A stretch of 64,000 nucleotides of DNA from Cycas panzhihuaensis (Eukaryota > Cycadophyta), in contig CM041465.1 of assembly GCA_023213395.1 (NCBI GenBank), forward strand, positions 118,923,741 to 118,987,740, in the 5' to 3' direction. The notes beneath the pieces are model-generated. The model saw nothing but the letters and a program-made list of their open reading frames with translations. It searched no databases and was not told the DNA's origin. Shown here one piece after another: positions 1 through 10,798 of the stretch. The stretch's first letter is position 1. Each line of letters begins with the position of its first letter. Position numbers and translations under genes: made by a program.

Positions 1-213
1 ATACTTTTATAGGTATAAGTCAACTTAACGTTTCATCCTAAAACACCATAATGTCATAAATGCAATAAACAACTAGCGAACAAGCTCTATAGATCCACCT
101 CCATAAATAACATAATAGTAAACTAGAAAACACATCAATAATGATAAACCTACAATAAATAAATTTCTCCTAATGAAACTCTAATATTTCACCTTAGCTC
201 TGACTCCATCTTA
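1..213 (-). mobile_element. Interior edge of an LTR element that runs off the left end
   Basis: This stretch lies on the internal side of the primer-binding site at 214-225, so it should be the 5' leader of a minus-strand LTR retrotransposon whose body lies to the left of the window. No coding sequence is visible. Assignment rests only on the adjacent primer site. Confidence 0.45.
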
Positions 214-225
214 GCTCTGATACCA
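214..225 (-). other. Primer-binding site, initiator tRNA-Met
   Basis: Plus strand reads GCTCTGATACCA, the reverse complement of TGGTATCAGAGC, the canonical plant initiator-Met primer site. It is directly followed by TGTTAG, a typical LTR edge. Two degenerate copies flank it: GCTCTGACTCCA at 197-208 and ACTCTAATGCCA at 244-255. Confidence 0.8.
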
Positions 226-818
226 TGTTAGAAATATAAATTCACTCTAATGCCATGTAGAAAATGAAATTGATAGAAAATAGTAATGCAAAAATAAAAA
301 TAATAAAAATTGCCATGATCACAATAGTGCCTTAAAGGTACCTTAACTTGGATTAACACCATAAAAATATTGTTACAACAATATGTCAATATAGTACATT
401 AAGTGTATATATGTATTTATAGTATATAACTTGGTTATGCATGGAACCCACCATAAAATACTAGCATCATAACAAAATTAATTTCATAAATATGCATTAT
501 AATATTACCTCGTGAAGCATGAATTGAGTTATTATAAAAGTCCCTATTATGAGACACTCCTACTTGCCTCATATAGGTTTGCATTTGGATAGTCCTAATG
601 ATCATTAAGTGTTTGGTAGCTCTCATGTGATATTTTTTTATAGGTAGAAAGAAGGAAAGGAATTACATAAATGCTTCAATAAGGACACGTGCAACAAATA
701 GAAACATATCCTTAACGTTAAGTTAGGGAAGAGCCTCTTTTGTATCTTATTTAATTATTATTTAGTAAAAGAAAAAGAGGAATATTCATTTATTTTATGA
801 GTCAAGACTCTTTTTAAG
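226..818 (-). repeat. Probable 5' LTR (end unresolved) plus unassigned AT-rich DNA
   Basis: An LTR should begin at TG in 226-227 next to the primer site. Its outer end cannot be placed because no second copy is in the window. No gene is visible; a 63-codon open frame at 435-626 (minus) has no recognisable motif and is not annotated as a gene. Confidence 0.4.
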
Positions 819-1107
819 TGATCTTAAATTAGATCTACTTCAAAAAATAAGAAGAAAGGCTAAAATAAAGCTCTTACGAGCCCAATAGTCTAAATACCCT
901 AAATGAATTAACTTATAAAAGATGATTTATAAATAAATTATACTTCTCTATTTATAGGTATCATAATTAATTACCTTTTAAAAAATTAACTTTCTAATAG
1001 TATAACTAACTTTTAATAATAATAATAATAATATTTACTTCTAATAATTACAATTAGTAATTTATCATATTTATTGTTGACTTCCATAATTATATTAGAT
1101 CATAGCA
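819..1107 (-). repeat. 3' LTR of gypsy element E
   Basis: Starts TGATCTTAAATTAG and ends GCA. It matches the copy at about 16685-16981 and a third copy at 62855-63140 (shared landmarks: TTATAGGTATC, AAAAAATTAACTT, the TAATAATAATAAT run and TTGACTTC.ATAATTATAT). A pyrimidine-rich stretch ATCTCCCCTT at 1111-1120 is the complement of the polypurine tract, which sets the minus orientation. Confidence 0.75.
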
Positions 1108-2689
1108 AGTATCTCCCCTTAAAAGAATTGCTTTGCCCACAAAGCATTGATAAATATAGGCGATCTTGGATGAATTATTTATTTTCCCAAGTTGCCTCTT
1201 ATTGTAGTAGTCCCTTCTATTTGATCAAGTATTATATGATATTTCATGATTTAAGCTTGCATTGGAAGATATCCATAATTCCTTCTACCTTGATCATAAG
1301 TTTCCATTCCCCATCTATTACTGATAGATTTGTCACCACCATTGTGGGATATCCCAATTTTATTTTTGGTTTAGAAATGTGGAAGACATCATGAATCTTA
1401 TTTATTTGAGGTAGATTAAGAGCATAAACTACTTCTCTAATCTTTCTCTAGACCTTATATAGGCCATAAAACTAGTGTATGAATTTATACTTTCCTTGTT
1501 GCTTGAGAGATGTCTCCTTATATATTTATAGCTTTATATATACCTGATCTCCTATCCTATATTATTTTTTGATCTTTTTATAGTTTTCTTGCCATTTTAT
1601 TTGATTTGTTGTAGTGTCATAGTGTTGCTTGTTATCTACTAAGATTTTCTCTAATTATGATATCAACTTTTCTACTATTAGAGTTTTTGTTGTATTTCAA
1701 ATGTAATCCACTAATACTATAGATGGGTAGCTTTAAAATGCCATGAAGGGTATTTTCTTGATAGAAGAATGGTAATTGGTATTACACCAATATTTAACTA
1801 AGTGAATCCATCTTATCCATTTGGATTAGTTATCCTTTATATAGCATTGCAAATATGTCTCTAAGATCTTGTTGACCACTTTGGTTTAACTACCCATTTG
1901 TGAGTGGTGCGATGTGCTCATGGCAAGCTAAGTTCTTACTAATCTTAATAAGTCTTTCTAAAAATAGCTTATAAATTTTAGATCTCTTTTATTACTTATC
2001 TTCTTAAGGAATCCATGTAACCTATGGATATTCTCTATGAATATTTTGACTATCTAAGATGCCTTATAGAATGACTATATGGGAATGAGGTATGTATACT
2101 TTGTTAATCAATCTACTATTATAAATAGAACATCCTTTATTTTAGACTTTAGGAGTCATATTATAAAATTCATAGATATTTCTTCCTATTTTTATTTGGG
2201 ATGATTGAGAGGCTGTAATAACCTTGAAGTCTATACTAACTTTACCTTTTATCTTTAATAAGTCCTTCACTTAAAAAGAAACTTGTTTGTATATGCCTTT
2301 ATTACTCTCTAATAGAATAATCTTATTATCTTTTCATGGTTTTTGAAGATGCTTGTATATCTAACTTTAGGTGATTCATGATATTCTTTGAGGGCTATTT
2401 CCTTGAATTATGATTCTTGGAGAAAGTAAATCCTATTTTTATAAAGTAGGATATTTCTCCTTTTTGTTCAAGTGGTTTTTGCTATGTCCTTAATTTTTTT
2501 ATCCATAATGATCTTAGCATATTTATCTTTATAAGAATTCTTGGTGTAAATCCATAAGCTATATTGGTATGGCTACTATGATAGCTAAGCAACCAATGTC
2601 CTCTAATTTTCTTGATAATATGTTTGCTATAATTGTTAGGGATCCAACCCATAACTTACCTTCTCTTATATTCTCGTATATCTTTTACT

Positions 2690-2692
<3 letters not shown>

Positions 2693-2720
<28 letters not shown>
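2693..2720. repeat. (TC)n microsatellite
   Basis: About 14 TC units inside the part of element E where RT would be expected. Confidence 0.95.
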
Positions 2721-2726
<6 letters not shown>

Positions 2727-2761
2727 TATATATTTTATTTCTTCTACTTCTTCCCTCTTCT

Positions 2762-2890
2762 TAATATCCCACATGCATAAGTAGAAGGTTGTGTAGTGGT
2801 CATTGAGCACTATATATATTCATATAATATCCCACATGCATAAGGAGGAAGTTGTATAGTGAGCATAGAGCCATATATATATTTATGTAA
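2762..2890. repeat. Two-copy tandem repeat, about 64-65 bp
   Basis: Two units begin with AATATCCCACATGCATAAG and continue through a related GAAGTTGT.TAGTG segment to an ATATATAT tail. They sit next to the (TC)n tract in the RT gap of element E. Confidence 0.8.
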
Positions 2891-4051
2891 TCTTTAGAGT
2901 AGGGTATCTAAAATATCATTATTATTACATCAAATTAGGAGGTTGCCTCCTCAAAGGGTATTACAATACAAGTGCTCTTTTAGAGTTATTTGTATGTTAT
3001 GTTGGTGTGTAATTACTATTAAGGAGTGGTATCCTACCAATAATGTTTTCCTTCCCTCTTTTATATATGATCTTGTAGTAGTATTCTTGGATTTTTCTCA
3101 CCTATTTTTATTGCTCCTTAACCATTCAAATCCTATGACTATACCAAAATCCATATTATCAAAGATATAAATATCTATGAAAAATTCATAATTTGTGATA
3201 TGTAGGCATTGATGTTTGACCTTGCCTTAGCATATTAAAACCTAGCTTCCTAAAAGTGAGATTTTAAACTCTTTTTTCTTTATGCATAGCCCTCACCTTT
3301 TACCCTTCTATATATTAATGAAATTATGGGTGCTAACTAGATCAATAAGAATGATTACCTTTTCCTTTATAATGTATCTAAAGAGTTTAATAATATTAGG
3401 TGGTATTATCCTTAACATAGTTGATAGGGAAGTTGTGGGTTTTCCATCATACAAATCCTATGATCAACTTATCTCTTCCTTATCTTTCTTCTTTTTCACT
3501 CCTTATTAGCATTCTATTTCATTATATTTGATGTCAACTTCTACATTGTACAACCTTTTATTGATATACTTATGTCCCTTAATCTAGGGTTTCTTATAAG
3601 TATGACATATGTTGAGTGTTCTTTCCTTAGCTCTTTTTATCCCTTTTACCTTTTGTCTTACCCCTATTAACTTATTTGTATTAGATTTATTATTTTGACA
3701 TATCTAGAATACTTAATTGCTTGGTCTTGTTGACTTATATTTTGGTGGATAAAACACTATTTGGAATCCCCTTTAAATATTTTTGAAATAACATTTAGTT
3801 TACCTCACTAATTTGATAACCACAGTCAAAGGTGCTTAAGACAAGATAGTAGTTATTATTACAAATCTCAAGCCATAGATTACTAATGTAATATTCCTTA
3901 GGAGTAATTCTAGATTTTAAGTGGAGTTTTTCAAACTTATCTATATACTATTTGATAAATTGTTCCTTTTGAAAATAATATGCCAATCAAACATGGAAGG
4001 GATAACTTTAATTTTCTTCTCTTTGTTCCCTAAAAGCCTCCATGAAATACA

Positions 4052-6616
4052 AGAAAATCTATTCTATAAGGTCTTTATTTGAGCCTCATTATTATAATAA
4101 AATTTTAATGATGCTTTTGTGGGAAAACCCTCATGGGGAATAAAAACCCATAGATTTTTTAAGATCTATAACCCCTTTTATAAATCAAAATGGATAAGGT
4201 GGCTCTTTGATATAGACTAATATCTAAGTAGCTTAAATATGTAGCCTAGTCTACTGAGTCTCCATATACTATTTGGTTATCCCCTATGCCCTTTTGGGTT
4301 TTTCAGTTCTGATTTTCTAAAACTAGTATACCCCTTATCCTTCCATACCCACATGGGGTTTTCACAAACTGGATAGAATAAAGACTTACTCTTATTATTC
4401 CACACCCACAAGGGGTTTTTGTGAATAGAATAGAGTATGTTAATCCTATTTCCATGTTCTTTAATCAGTCAAAGATGGAGGCCCTAAGGCCAAGCTGCCT
4501 TCAGAACTATTCAAACTTCACTTTTTGCAATGGTTTGGTAAAGATATCGGCCACTTGATCTATTGTGGGACATTATTTTAGTTGAATTATATTATCATAT
4601 AAAAGTTCTCTAATCTTGTGGACTTTCATACTTATGTGTTTGGTATGATCATGAAATATAGGATTTTTTGCCATGTAGATTACTGATTAATTATTCACAT
4701 GAAGGCTAGTATGACTTATTTGGGTGATATTCAATGTTTCTAATAATTTTCTAATCCATATCACCTCCTTGCTAGCTTCAAAAACAATAATGTATTCAGC
4801 TTCAATAGTTGAATCAACAACTATCTTCTCTCATCTAGATCTCCATGATATTAGTGTTGTTCCAAGAAATATTACATACCCAGATGTAGATCTTCTTGTA
4901 TCTTTATCTCCTACAAAGTATGAGTATGTGTATTTAGAAAGCTTAAATTCATTATTAGGTTCATATAATGGACCAAATTTGCTAGTTGTCTTTAGGTATT
5001 TTAACACTCAAACTATAAACTACTAGTGATTTTGCTTAGGATTTATCATAAATTATGTAAGAATATTAACAGAGTATGTAATATCTGGCTTTGTATTGGT
5101 AGTGTAGATAAGACTACCTATAAGTTTCTTGTAGAATGTTGCATTTGCCTCCCCAGTATCACCATCATCTGAGAGTTTGGTGTTAGGGTCCATAGGTAAA
5201 GCCACTAGTCAAGCACATTATGATTAAAACTTAGTTACAAGATTGTTGATGTGTTTTTCTTAGGTAAGGAAAATTTTTCTATTCTTTTCTATTACTTCAA
5301 TTTCTAAGTAATATTTCATCAAACCGAGGTTAGAGAATTTAAATGTTTTACCAAAGTCCTTTTTTAATTGGCTTATTGCCTATTCACTATTACCCGTTAC
5401 TAATATATCATCTACAAAGATTATAAGATAAGTGACTTTATCCTTTTAGTGCTTGATAAATAATGTTGCATCAATATCTTAGTAGTCATAAACATCATAT
5501 CTAAGTTACCTCATTCTTTCAGACAACTTAGCAAACCAAGAACAAAGGGCTTGTTTAAGGCCATATAAGGACTTTCTCAGCCTATAAACCTTATGCTCTT
5601 GACCTTTGATCTCATATCCTACTAGCTAAGCCATGTAAATTTCTTCTTCAAGATCTCCATTGAAAAATGTAGTTTTAATATCATACTAGTGGATTTTCCA
5701 ACCCTGTTGAGTAGCCAAGGCCAAAAGAGTTCTAATTATATGCCACTTAGTTGTAGGTGCAAGTACTTTAGTATAGTCAATGCCTTCCCTTGTGTTAATC
5801 CTTTAGCTACCAATATCACCTTGTATTTTTCAAGGGTGTCATCTGATCTATATTTTTTTTCGAATAACCATTTATTTTAAATCACCATTTTCCCAAGTGA
5901 TAGATCAACGAGATCCTATGTACCATTTTTTATGAGAGATTGGTATTCTTCGTTTATTACATTTCTCTAAATTGTATGTTGTATAGCTTCCTAGTATGAG
6001 AGGGGATCGTCATTAAGAGTAAGGTGTAGTTTTGCTAGTTCAAGCTTATTATATAATGATTCTTGTATCCTTGCTCTATGGGCACTTTGAGTACCAGTTT
6101 TGCCCATCTTATCTCGTCATATGTCCTTATTGAGCTGACTGGATTTATGAGATCTTTGAGTTTAGAATGATATCCTCATTTCTTTGACTTCTTGGTTCTC
6201 ATCTTATTCATTAAAATGATCATTTTGTAAGGAGGATGTTGATGTACCTAAGGAAGATGGTCTTTCTATTATTGTTTTACCTTTGTCGACTAAAGGTGGA
6301 GAGGATGATTCTTCTATAATGTCTTTACCTTTGTTAAATCTACCATTTTCAAAGGATGGTGCTAGATGTACACTTATTGGTTTAGAGTCATAACTTATAT
6401 CCTTTGAGGTTCTATTATCAACTTCCAATATTTAGAGTAATTTATGTCTATCCCTCCCCTCCCCCTCTAATTTTGGAATCTGAACATCATACTTAATAAT
6501 ATTATCATAGTAGCATGAGGGTATTTTGGAGTCCAGTCTAAGCAACTAATCCTCTATCTCTATAAAAATGACATCTCTAGTAACGATAATTTTTTATTGT
6601 AAAGGTATAAAGACCT
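4052..6616 (-). pseudogene. Copia element A, 3' half: RT and RNase H relics
   Basis: Closely parallels copia B (52.9-55.4 kb) base for base with scattered transitions, so the same domains can be read. RNase H near the left end includes the C-terminal segment matching the B text for TSLYMDNQSIIYMVKN. The reverse transcriptase follows in 5.0-5.9 kb (the B counterparts read VRLVAKGFTQREGINY and DDMLVMGN). The RT N-terminal linker lies to 6.4 kb. Stops and small indels break every frame. The match to B begins at about 4052, only about 20 bp inside where B has its polypurine tract, so the 3' LTR of A has been lost. The 5' half resumes at 11281 after element 1. Confidence 0.75.
6436..6616 (-). repeat. 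Left copy of the 181-bp duplication flanking element 1
   Basis: Identical to 11281-11461 except one A/G difference (TTAATAATATT versus TTGATAATATT). Its right end coincides with the first base of element 1; the other copy starts at the base after the last of element 1. The sequence belongs to copia A pol. Confidence 0.92.
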
Positions 6617-7100
6617 TGAAGGAAAATATATTTGCAAGAACTATGCTTTGATGCCAAATGATGGAAAAATTATGGAGCCAAAGTGCTCTGATACAAAATG
6701 ATGGAAAATATGCTTGCAAACTAACAGGTTAGAACATATATCAAATAAGTACAAACTAGTATTGCATCAATACAGCAGTGTATCACCATTACAATAGCAT
6801 AACACATGAGAGCCTTGTTGTTCAATCCATTGTAGCAGAATGAGTGTTACAAATCTTCCTCAAAAGTAGGTGGTGTCTAAAGACACCAGGGTTGTACACC
6901 CCTTAACATTTATAGTTTGGGGGAGGAGGGAAACTCCTCAACCCCTGAATTTAAATTAATAATAAAATAATACTAACTTAACTTAAATGAAACTAACTCA
7001 ACTTACCTTAACTTACCTTGACATGTTGAGCATCACATGTCTAAATTGAGGTGCACAATCCTGGTAGGTAAGAGGGAGTTGAGTGATGACATTACACCCA
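6617..7100 (-). repeat. 3' LTR of element 1
   Basis: TGAAGG...ACACCCA, TG/CA bounded. The U5 end (left on the plus strand) holds two primer-site-like sequences, GCTTTGATGCCA at 6645-6656 and GCTCTGATACAA at 6685-6696. A TATA-like ACTATAAATG (minus strand) lies near 6910. Confidence 0.92.
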
Positions 7101-7115
7101 ACATTCTCCCCCTTA
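7101..7115 (-). other. Polypurine tract of element 1
   Basis: Minus strand reads AAGGGGGAGAATGT directly against the LTR. This is the usual plus-strand primer and fixes the element's orientation. Confidence 0.85.
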
Positions 7116-7802
7116 ATGTCAGCACGAACACTTGTATCTTTTCCTTGAACTTGTGGGAACCGGTACTTGAAAAAAACTTTGAAATTCCAATCTTGATCTT
7201 TGTCAATGCTTCTCACCCTTATAGTCACATATATCTCTTTATTATAGAATGATGTAGGAAGACTATAGGTAGATGAAACTTGATGCAAAAGTAGATGAAT
7301 AGCTGTAATTTGGACTTGAACTTTTGTACTCTTTATGCTTCGAACAGTTGTCATATCACCCGGTTCATTCTTCGCTATGTCATAAGATTCGTCTTCATGA
7401 TGCTCCCCCTCAAATGGAGGATCAAATCCTTGTGCAACAAGGTGGTCCTGCATTTGATTTGAATCTTCATTGGTGTTCTTAGTCATGATCTACATTACGC
7501 CACCGTCTCACATGCTCATCAAAAGTTTCATCAAATACGATGGGATATCTCCCCATAAATAGAAATCAATAAATCCCAAAGCAGACTTAGATGTTGTTAA
7601 TTCGAACTAGTGAAAAGACATCATCAGTCATAGTGCAAAATAATAAACCTAACACTTCATTATCTTTTCTAAAATTTTCTTTAAGGCTAAGGTCACATTC
7701 ATGTTGTAAATACTTCAAAAGATCACGTTCAATAAAGTAAGCGTGCATAGTATCATACCATAGTGAATAGTTATGGCCATTGAAAATGGGGAATTGTGCC
7801 AT
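7113..7802 (-). pseudogene. Degenerate copia-type gag of element 1
   Basis: Starts at ATG 7802-7800. The first open stretch (71 codons) reads MAQFPIFNGHNYSLWYDTMH and continues to ERDLLKYLQ. This resembles the N-terminus of plant Ty1/copia Gag (UBN2/DUF4219-like: F-x-G-x-N-Y-x-x-W, then DLW-like). It breaks at a stop near 7587. A second open stretch from 7486 (MTKNTNEDSNQMQDHLVAQG...) continues the same protein in another frame, ending in acidic sequence and running into the LTR. Element 2 has the same gag with different lesions (37377-38117). No zinc knuckle is visible. I infer a packaging Gag that was already reduced. Confidence 0.62.
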
Positions 7803-8199
7803 TTTGAAAGTAATTTAATCAATAAGAAAATGATAATAAGATCAAGTAGAAAACTTGAATAAACAATGAGATATAAACTAGAATTTTCTTTAAAATTTTG
7901 AACGAAGACAAGCTTGTTAGGATGAATATATATACTCAAATTTAACAGATTGAAAACTATATTGAATGAGGTCAGAATAGCTTAAAATTTTATCAATATG
8001 AAGATTGTTGAAATGTGAATCCAATAAAATAGACGGTTTTGAAAATGGATACCAATAAGTCACGTTTTGAATGAGGCAAAGGAAAGGACCTCCTTATGGA
8101 GCCTAACAGGAGCAGGGGGGGCAAAAAATTGTATAAAAGTACTAATTAATCCTTATAAAAGTTAAAAAAATGATCAAATATTATTGGTGAAGTAATTAA

Positions 8200-8870
8200 T
8201 ATTCTGCCAATTGAAAATTTTGAAAGAATATATTAAACAGGTGTAAAAAAAAAGCAGATTTAGGCCAATAAAATGACTCAACTTTAGCTGATTTGAAATA
8301 TAAGCAAAATGTGTCAAAATATATGAAAAAATATATCACAGTGAAGAGGAATGAGTCAGCTTCCCAACGAAGCTCGAAATGAAATCGATAAAAATTGCAA
8401 AAGTTATAGTGAAAAAAGTGACTAGTATCTTTATGGAGAATGTTCAAGAAACAGGCAAAATCAACTAAATTTCGTATTTTAACGATTAAAATATTAGTAA
8501 AAATGAAGTCAAAAAATTAAAGTAAAAGATGGGTATTAGAGTCTATATGACGTAGATCACAATAGAAAAAATTCGGATACAAAACAGTTTACCAACAATA
8601 AATAGCAGTCAGTTCTAAAACTGATTTTATCAAAAATGTAAAAACTGCTGAAATTTCGAAAGTCCAATGTTAAAAGGAGTGAAACGAGGTCAAATGGGCA
8701 CCAAATTGGTCTTATGGCCAGTCGAAATTGATCTACGGAAAATTTCTGATCTGATGGCGTAGGTTTCGTCTAAAACCGATGAGCCAGGGGGAAGTTATGG
8801 CAAAAAAATGCGCCAATAACCCTGTGGAAAAATAAAATTTTTAAAAAAAATAAGGTTTAAAATTGAAAAA
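8200..8870 (-). other. Conserved leader segment of element 1
   Basis: Non-coding. The minus strand of about 8690-8850 matches 36065-36240 of element 2 (shared landmarks GGGTTATTGGCG, TTTTGCCATAACT, ACCAATTTGGTGC, ATTTGACC). It therefore belongs to the ancestral element, not to the cargo. No convincing ORF. Confidence 0.65.
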
Positions 8871-8879
8871 ACTTCTTTT

Positions 8880-10140
8880 AAAAAAAATATGAAGCTGAAC
8901 TGGGTTGGGATTGAACCCAAGACCACTCAGATAACAGAAAACCTCCGATGCCAGGAGGGTGAACTCGCTCGTCGAGTTTAAAAATATAACTTAAACATTT
9001 AAACGTAACTCAATGCCAATGAACCAATAACGAATCAAGACTCAAAATGCAAATATATATATTGAATATCCTAAAATATATAAATGCGAAGCTTTAATGA
9101 ATGGATGGCGATTCAAATAACAACGCTTTAATGAATAGATGGCGATTGAAATAACAACGCAAATATAAACGGCGCACAACAATAAGGTAGGTAGCTGAAA
9201 GCATACACAGATAAAAAAAAGGAGAGCATACATAGATAAAAAAAAAGGAGGATGGCGATTCAAATAACACAAATATAGGCGTGGGCAGGCGGAGCGCCAC
9301 ACGCAGATGAAGACAAACGCACGGAGGGGCAAAACGATGCAACGAAGACGCTAAGGCCAATGAGGGCGACGGACTGCGAATGATGCCGCGGCGCGGCAAG
9401 ACGATGCAAGGCGATGAAGGGAGGCCCGACGAGGCGGCCTTGGCCGAACGTCCCCACTAGGCAGGGCGGGGCGAAACCCACAAACAGAGACGGCGGGCGG
9501 GCAAGGCGTAGGCGCAACGGGATCGGGCGACACAGCGCGGAGCGAAACCCACAAACACAAGGCGAATGAGGGCGACGCAATGGGCGAGAGCGGGCGCAGC
9601 CGTCCACAGGCGCGAACGAGGACGCAGCGGGTTAATGAATCCCGAGGGGACTACCGCAAAGGCAGATTAGCGAGTCTGGGGGACGTAGATGTAAAACGAA
9701 TCTACAAGCACGGGACGCAGAGGTAAAACGGATCTACGAAGGCGGCAGATAACTGATAGAGGCAAGATAATAACAGGGAGAAGACAGAGATGTAGAGATA
9801 TATAAATGCAGGCTAAAGGTAGACAAAAAGCTATATATATACTGAGATTAATATATTCCAATTGCAAAATGATTAACACAGAGGGAACTGAGGAATGCAG
9901 AGGATCACTCAAGATCTATCAAGCTAAAGCATATATCAAAACAAAATTCTTTTATTTATATGTTAAAAAAAATATAAAAACGGAAACGAGGAACCTGGTT
10001 TCCGTATGGAGAGTAGACTTCCGAGCGAGAGATCTTCCTCCACAGTGGATGGAATCCAGAACCGTCTTCTCCAGCAGATCGGTGAGCTCGCCAGAATCTC
10101 AACGAGCAGTCATATAGTTATGTTCCGTCAGACGGTTGAG
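8880..10140. other. Variable block of element 1: CpG-rich foreign DNA
   Basis: Not shared with element 2, which has different DNA in this slot. 9260-9700 is strikingly GC- and CpG-rich against a background near 30% GC. It has short internal repeats: GCGAAACCCACAAACA twice about 71 bp apart, AATGAGGGCGACG twice, and a 35-bp tandem pair GCTTTAATGAAT.GATGGCG at 9091-9160. Several overlapping frames are open on the minus strand simply because stops are rare in GC-rich DNA; none shows a recognisable domain. The source gene or repeat is not identified. Confidence 0.6.
8897..8965 (-). other. tRNA-like B-box hairpin
   Basis: Minus strand contains TTGGGTTCAATCCCAACCC, a good TpsiC arm and B box, with CTGAGTGGTC just upstream resembling a tRNA A box or D arm. 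The spacing is far too short for a whole tRNA, so this is a relic or a coincidence, not a tRNA gene. Confidence 0.4.
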
Positions 10141-10784
10141 CAACTAAAACGTATTTGTAACAGGCTTCTTCTAATTTCCAAGTGCATTCTCCAAGATTGC
10201 ATGCGGCTAAATATGCCCAAAACTATAGATCCAGAATAATCTTGAAAAATATAGTTAGAAATATAATGAAAATATGTAGATCTGAGCTAAATATAGCATA
10301 AAATGCTGAAAAAACTGATACAATAAACGGATTTATAATAGAAATTAGCAGATCTGAAGTAATAAGTTGCAGATCTCTGAAAAAACTTGATAACTTTTAT
10401 ATGCAACTGATGCCCTTTTGCAAATCTGCAAGAAATATCAAATAAGTAGATAAAAAAAACTTGTAAACTGTCAAAATATATGATAAATCTGTAGATCTGA
10501 ACAGAAAATAGCTCAAATATAAGAATAAACTTGAATGTATATAGCTTGCTGGTGAAAATCCTTTGTAGATCTGCACAAATCTGAAATAGATCTCAGTAAT
10601 ATTTGTTGAACTAGAAATATAGCTCAATAATAATCAAAATCTGCTGAAAATAATATATAAACTTGCTAAAAATTTCAGAAAATAAATCTAGTTAATATAT
10701 GTTGCTTGAAAAATAAATCTGTTGTAGAGTGCTAGTAGATCCTGTTACTCTTTCTTCAAAGCTTCAGCAGGTCAGCAATCGCCT
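10140..10784 (-). other. AGATCT-rich 5' leader of element 1
   Basis: Non-coding, with six AGATCT palindromes between 10279 and 10592. The segment 10140-10225 (minus) matches 33925-34040 of element 2 (GGGCATATT.AGCC, GAGAATGCACTT.GAAATT, ACAAATACGTTT). This marks the boundary between shared leader and private cargo. Confidence 0.6.
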
Positions 10785-10796
10785 GCTCTGATACCA
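10785..10796 (-). other. Primer-binding site of element 1
   Basis: GCTCTGATACCA on the plus strand, an exact complement of TGGTATCAGAGC, two bases inside the LTR edge at 10799. Confidence 0.92.
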
Positions 10797-10798
10797 AA

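Larger units (their letters stand above)
1108..4045 (-). pseudogene. Gypsy (chromovirus) element E: gag C-terminus, protease and integrase relics, RT lost
   Basis: Read on the minus strand, fragments appear in gag-pol order. Near 3.95 kb is a gag piece. A zinc-knuckle relic near 3.56-3.64 kb reads ICHTYKKP.IKGHKY, with most cysteines lost. Near 3.4 kb is a protease active site reading LIDLVSTHNFIN (family form L-I-D-S-G-S-T-H-N-F-I), and near 3.1 kb a protease C-terminus like VIGFEWLRS. At 2.65 kb is the RNase H end, NILSRKLED. Integrase lies between 2.5 and 1.6 kb with D, D and E positions recognisable (SMNFI, RDLKF, TKVVNKILE), and a chromodomain-like tail QYLIKQKG...EATWE near 1.2 kb. The reverse transcriptase expected between protease and RNase H is missing and replaced by low-complexity DNA. 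Many stops; not functional. The gag continues at 16158-16680 beyond the copia A insertion. Confidence 0.72.

Noticed and set aside
4724-5026. Plus-strand frames in copia A and B such as 4724-5026, 53554-53769 and 54309-54677
   Set aside because: They are antisense shadows of the minus-strand RT and RNase H regions; the two copies give the same shadow.
8897-8965. A tRNA gene
   Set aside because: Only a TpsiC-like arm and a nearby A-box-like string; no acceptor stem, no anticodon arm, spacing too short.
9042-9912. Several overlapping open frames of 69-115 codons on the minus strand
   Set aside because: They overlap in different frames through a CpG-rich block where stops are rare, with Cys/Arg/Pro-rich low-complexity products and no domain. 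Treated as a composition effect.
10006-10239. 77-codon plus-strand frame beginning MESRLPSERSS
   Set aside because: It looks protein-like, but its second half lies in leader DNA shared with element 2, where no such frame exists, and it runs antisense to the element. More likely chance.
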